Shown here: piece after piece, positions 33,264 to 33,556 of the stretch
How the letters are laid out: the number at the start of each line of letters is the position of its first letter
How positions within the stretch are numbered: the stretch's first letter is position 1
Assembly (NCBI GenBank): GCA_019112785.1
Contig: DXIQ01000029.1
Span: 1 to 33,556, forward strand
Reading direction: 5' to 3'
Source of the DNA: Candidatus Blautia stercorigallinarum
GTDB lineage: Bacteria; Bacillota; Clostridia; Lachnospirales; Lachnospiraceae
Length of the DNA: 33,556 nucleotides
Translations under genes and position numbers: made by a program
The notes under the pieces: model-generated
What the model saw: the letters and a program-made list of their open reading frames with translations, nothing else
Databases searched by the model: none
Told to the model about the DNA's origin: nothing

Positions 33264-33311
33264 AAAAAGCTGCCTGTGGGCTGTTAAAGAACGGCCTGCA
33301 GGCAGCTTTTT
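33264..33311 (+). terminator. Intrinsic terminator after cstA
   Basis: A 13-bp perfect stem (AAAAAGCTGCCTG with CAGGCAGCTTTTT), with a ~22-base loop, and a terminal T run. Confidence 0.9.
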
Positions 33312-33313
33312 AT

Positions 33314-33421
33314 GCGATACGCCGGTCGTCCGACCGGCAACGATCATCGGGTGGCAATGCTGCGAGATGAGCGGGGTATCGCGATGATCGGGTAGGAAAA
33401 GGAATCTTCCCCTACCCGATC
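33314..33421. repeat. Dense palindromic stretch before the group II intron
   Basis: GCGATAC at 33314-33320 is the reverse complement of GTATCGC at 33376-33382. Inside lies GCCGGTCG-TC-CGACCGGC at 33321-33338, a perfect 8-bp hairpin. GATCGGGTAGG at 33386-33396 pairs with CCTACCCGATC at 33411-33421, with an inner GGAA-TC-TTCC. A similar ATCGGGTGG at 33346-33354 could pair with the same right arm. No coding frame is visible. Confidence 0.8.
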
Positions 33422-33428
33422 GTATATG

Positions 33429-33556
33429 GTGTGCCTGGCGGCGCACGTTTCTTAAGGGTGCAAGTCCCAAATCCGCCCGGTAGCGGGAAGGATGTAGCCG
33501 AAGGCAAGGGTGTCCATCGTGAGGTGGAATCTGAAGGAAGCCGGATGTGGGGAACT
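33429..33556 (+). mobile_element. 5' end of a group II intron, cut by the window edge
   Basis: The sequence from GTGTG at 33429 matches the GUGYG start of group II introns and continues with the conserved first-domain text known from Clostridia: AAGGGTGCAAGTCCC, ATCCGCCCGGTAGCGGGAAG, TGTAGCCGAAGGCAAGGGTG and GAATCTGAAGGAAGCCGG. GTGTGCC can also pair with GGCGCAC just after. The reverse transcriptase/maturase gene expected downstream lies outside the window. The intron is self-splicing RNA and inserts into DNA; here it sits in an intergenic place right after an inverted repeat, as some bacterial classes prefer. Confidence 0.82.

Overview
The window looks like a chromosomal segment from a gut Firmicute of the Lachnospiraceae type. 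The grounds are the mix of gene families: GatB-type amidotransferase, DUF1002 protein, a YesL-type membrane protein beside alpha-galactosidases, and a QueT transporter. Low-GC Gram-positive regulators support this: a T-box on ileS, a preQ1-I riboswitch on queT and an L10 leader on rplJL. Ribosome binding sites are strong AGGAGG types, and hairpin terminators with T runs are plentiful. The species cannot be named from the sequence alone.

Layout. 1-217: a non-coding stretch with strong paired helices, probably a structured RNA. 289-4676: gatB, a degenerate sigma-70-like protein, and ftsH. 4677-6208: a terminator, the 3' remnant of a URO-D-type gene, then an intact URO-D-type methyltransferase gene. 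6252-8608: a DEDDh exonuclease and a MATE efflux pump. 8605-14302: an alpha-galactoside utilisation locus with an AraC regulator on the minus strand, a truncated sugar-binding lipoprotein, a 5'-truncated YesL-type protein, a GH36 and a GH27 alpha-galactosidase. 14416-17051 (minus): a D,D-carboxypeptidase, a metallo-hydrolase and a glyoxalase-family protein, apparently one operon. 17174-20743: T-box-controlled ileS. 20800-23818: glycogen phosphorylase and riboswitch-controlled queT. 24044-27792: a large acidic TPR/P-loop protein followed by rsmA. 28019-29185 (minus): a ROK repressor. 29381-31480: a DUF1002 secreted protein and rplJ-rplL behind an L10 leader. 31763-33232: a CstA-type transporter. 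33314-33556: a palindrome-rich stretch and the 5' end of a group II intron that runs off the window.

How the parts fit. Most genes are housekeeping: translation (gatB, ileS, rplJ, rplL, rsmA), proteolysis (ftsH), wall maturation (dac) and carbon storage (glgP). The accessory part is the alpha-galactoside locus. Two intracellular-type alpha-galactosidases are intact there, but the transporter appears lost by an internal deletion that joins the first half of the binding protein to the YesL-type gene. The AraC gene of the same locus has an apparent single-base frameshift near its 5' end and a run of 11 G, so this locus may be decaying or switching.

The best candidates for something undescribed are the structured RNA at the left edge, the sigma-like protein after gatB, the acidic TPR/ATPase protein before rsmA, and the palindromic array next to the group II intron. 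I see no CRISPR array, defence island, prophage, tRNA or rRNA.
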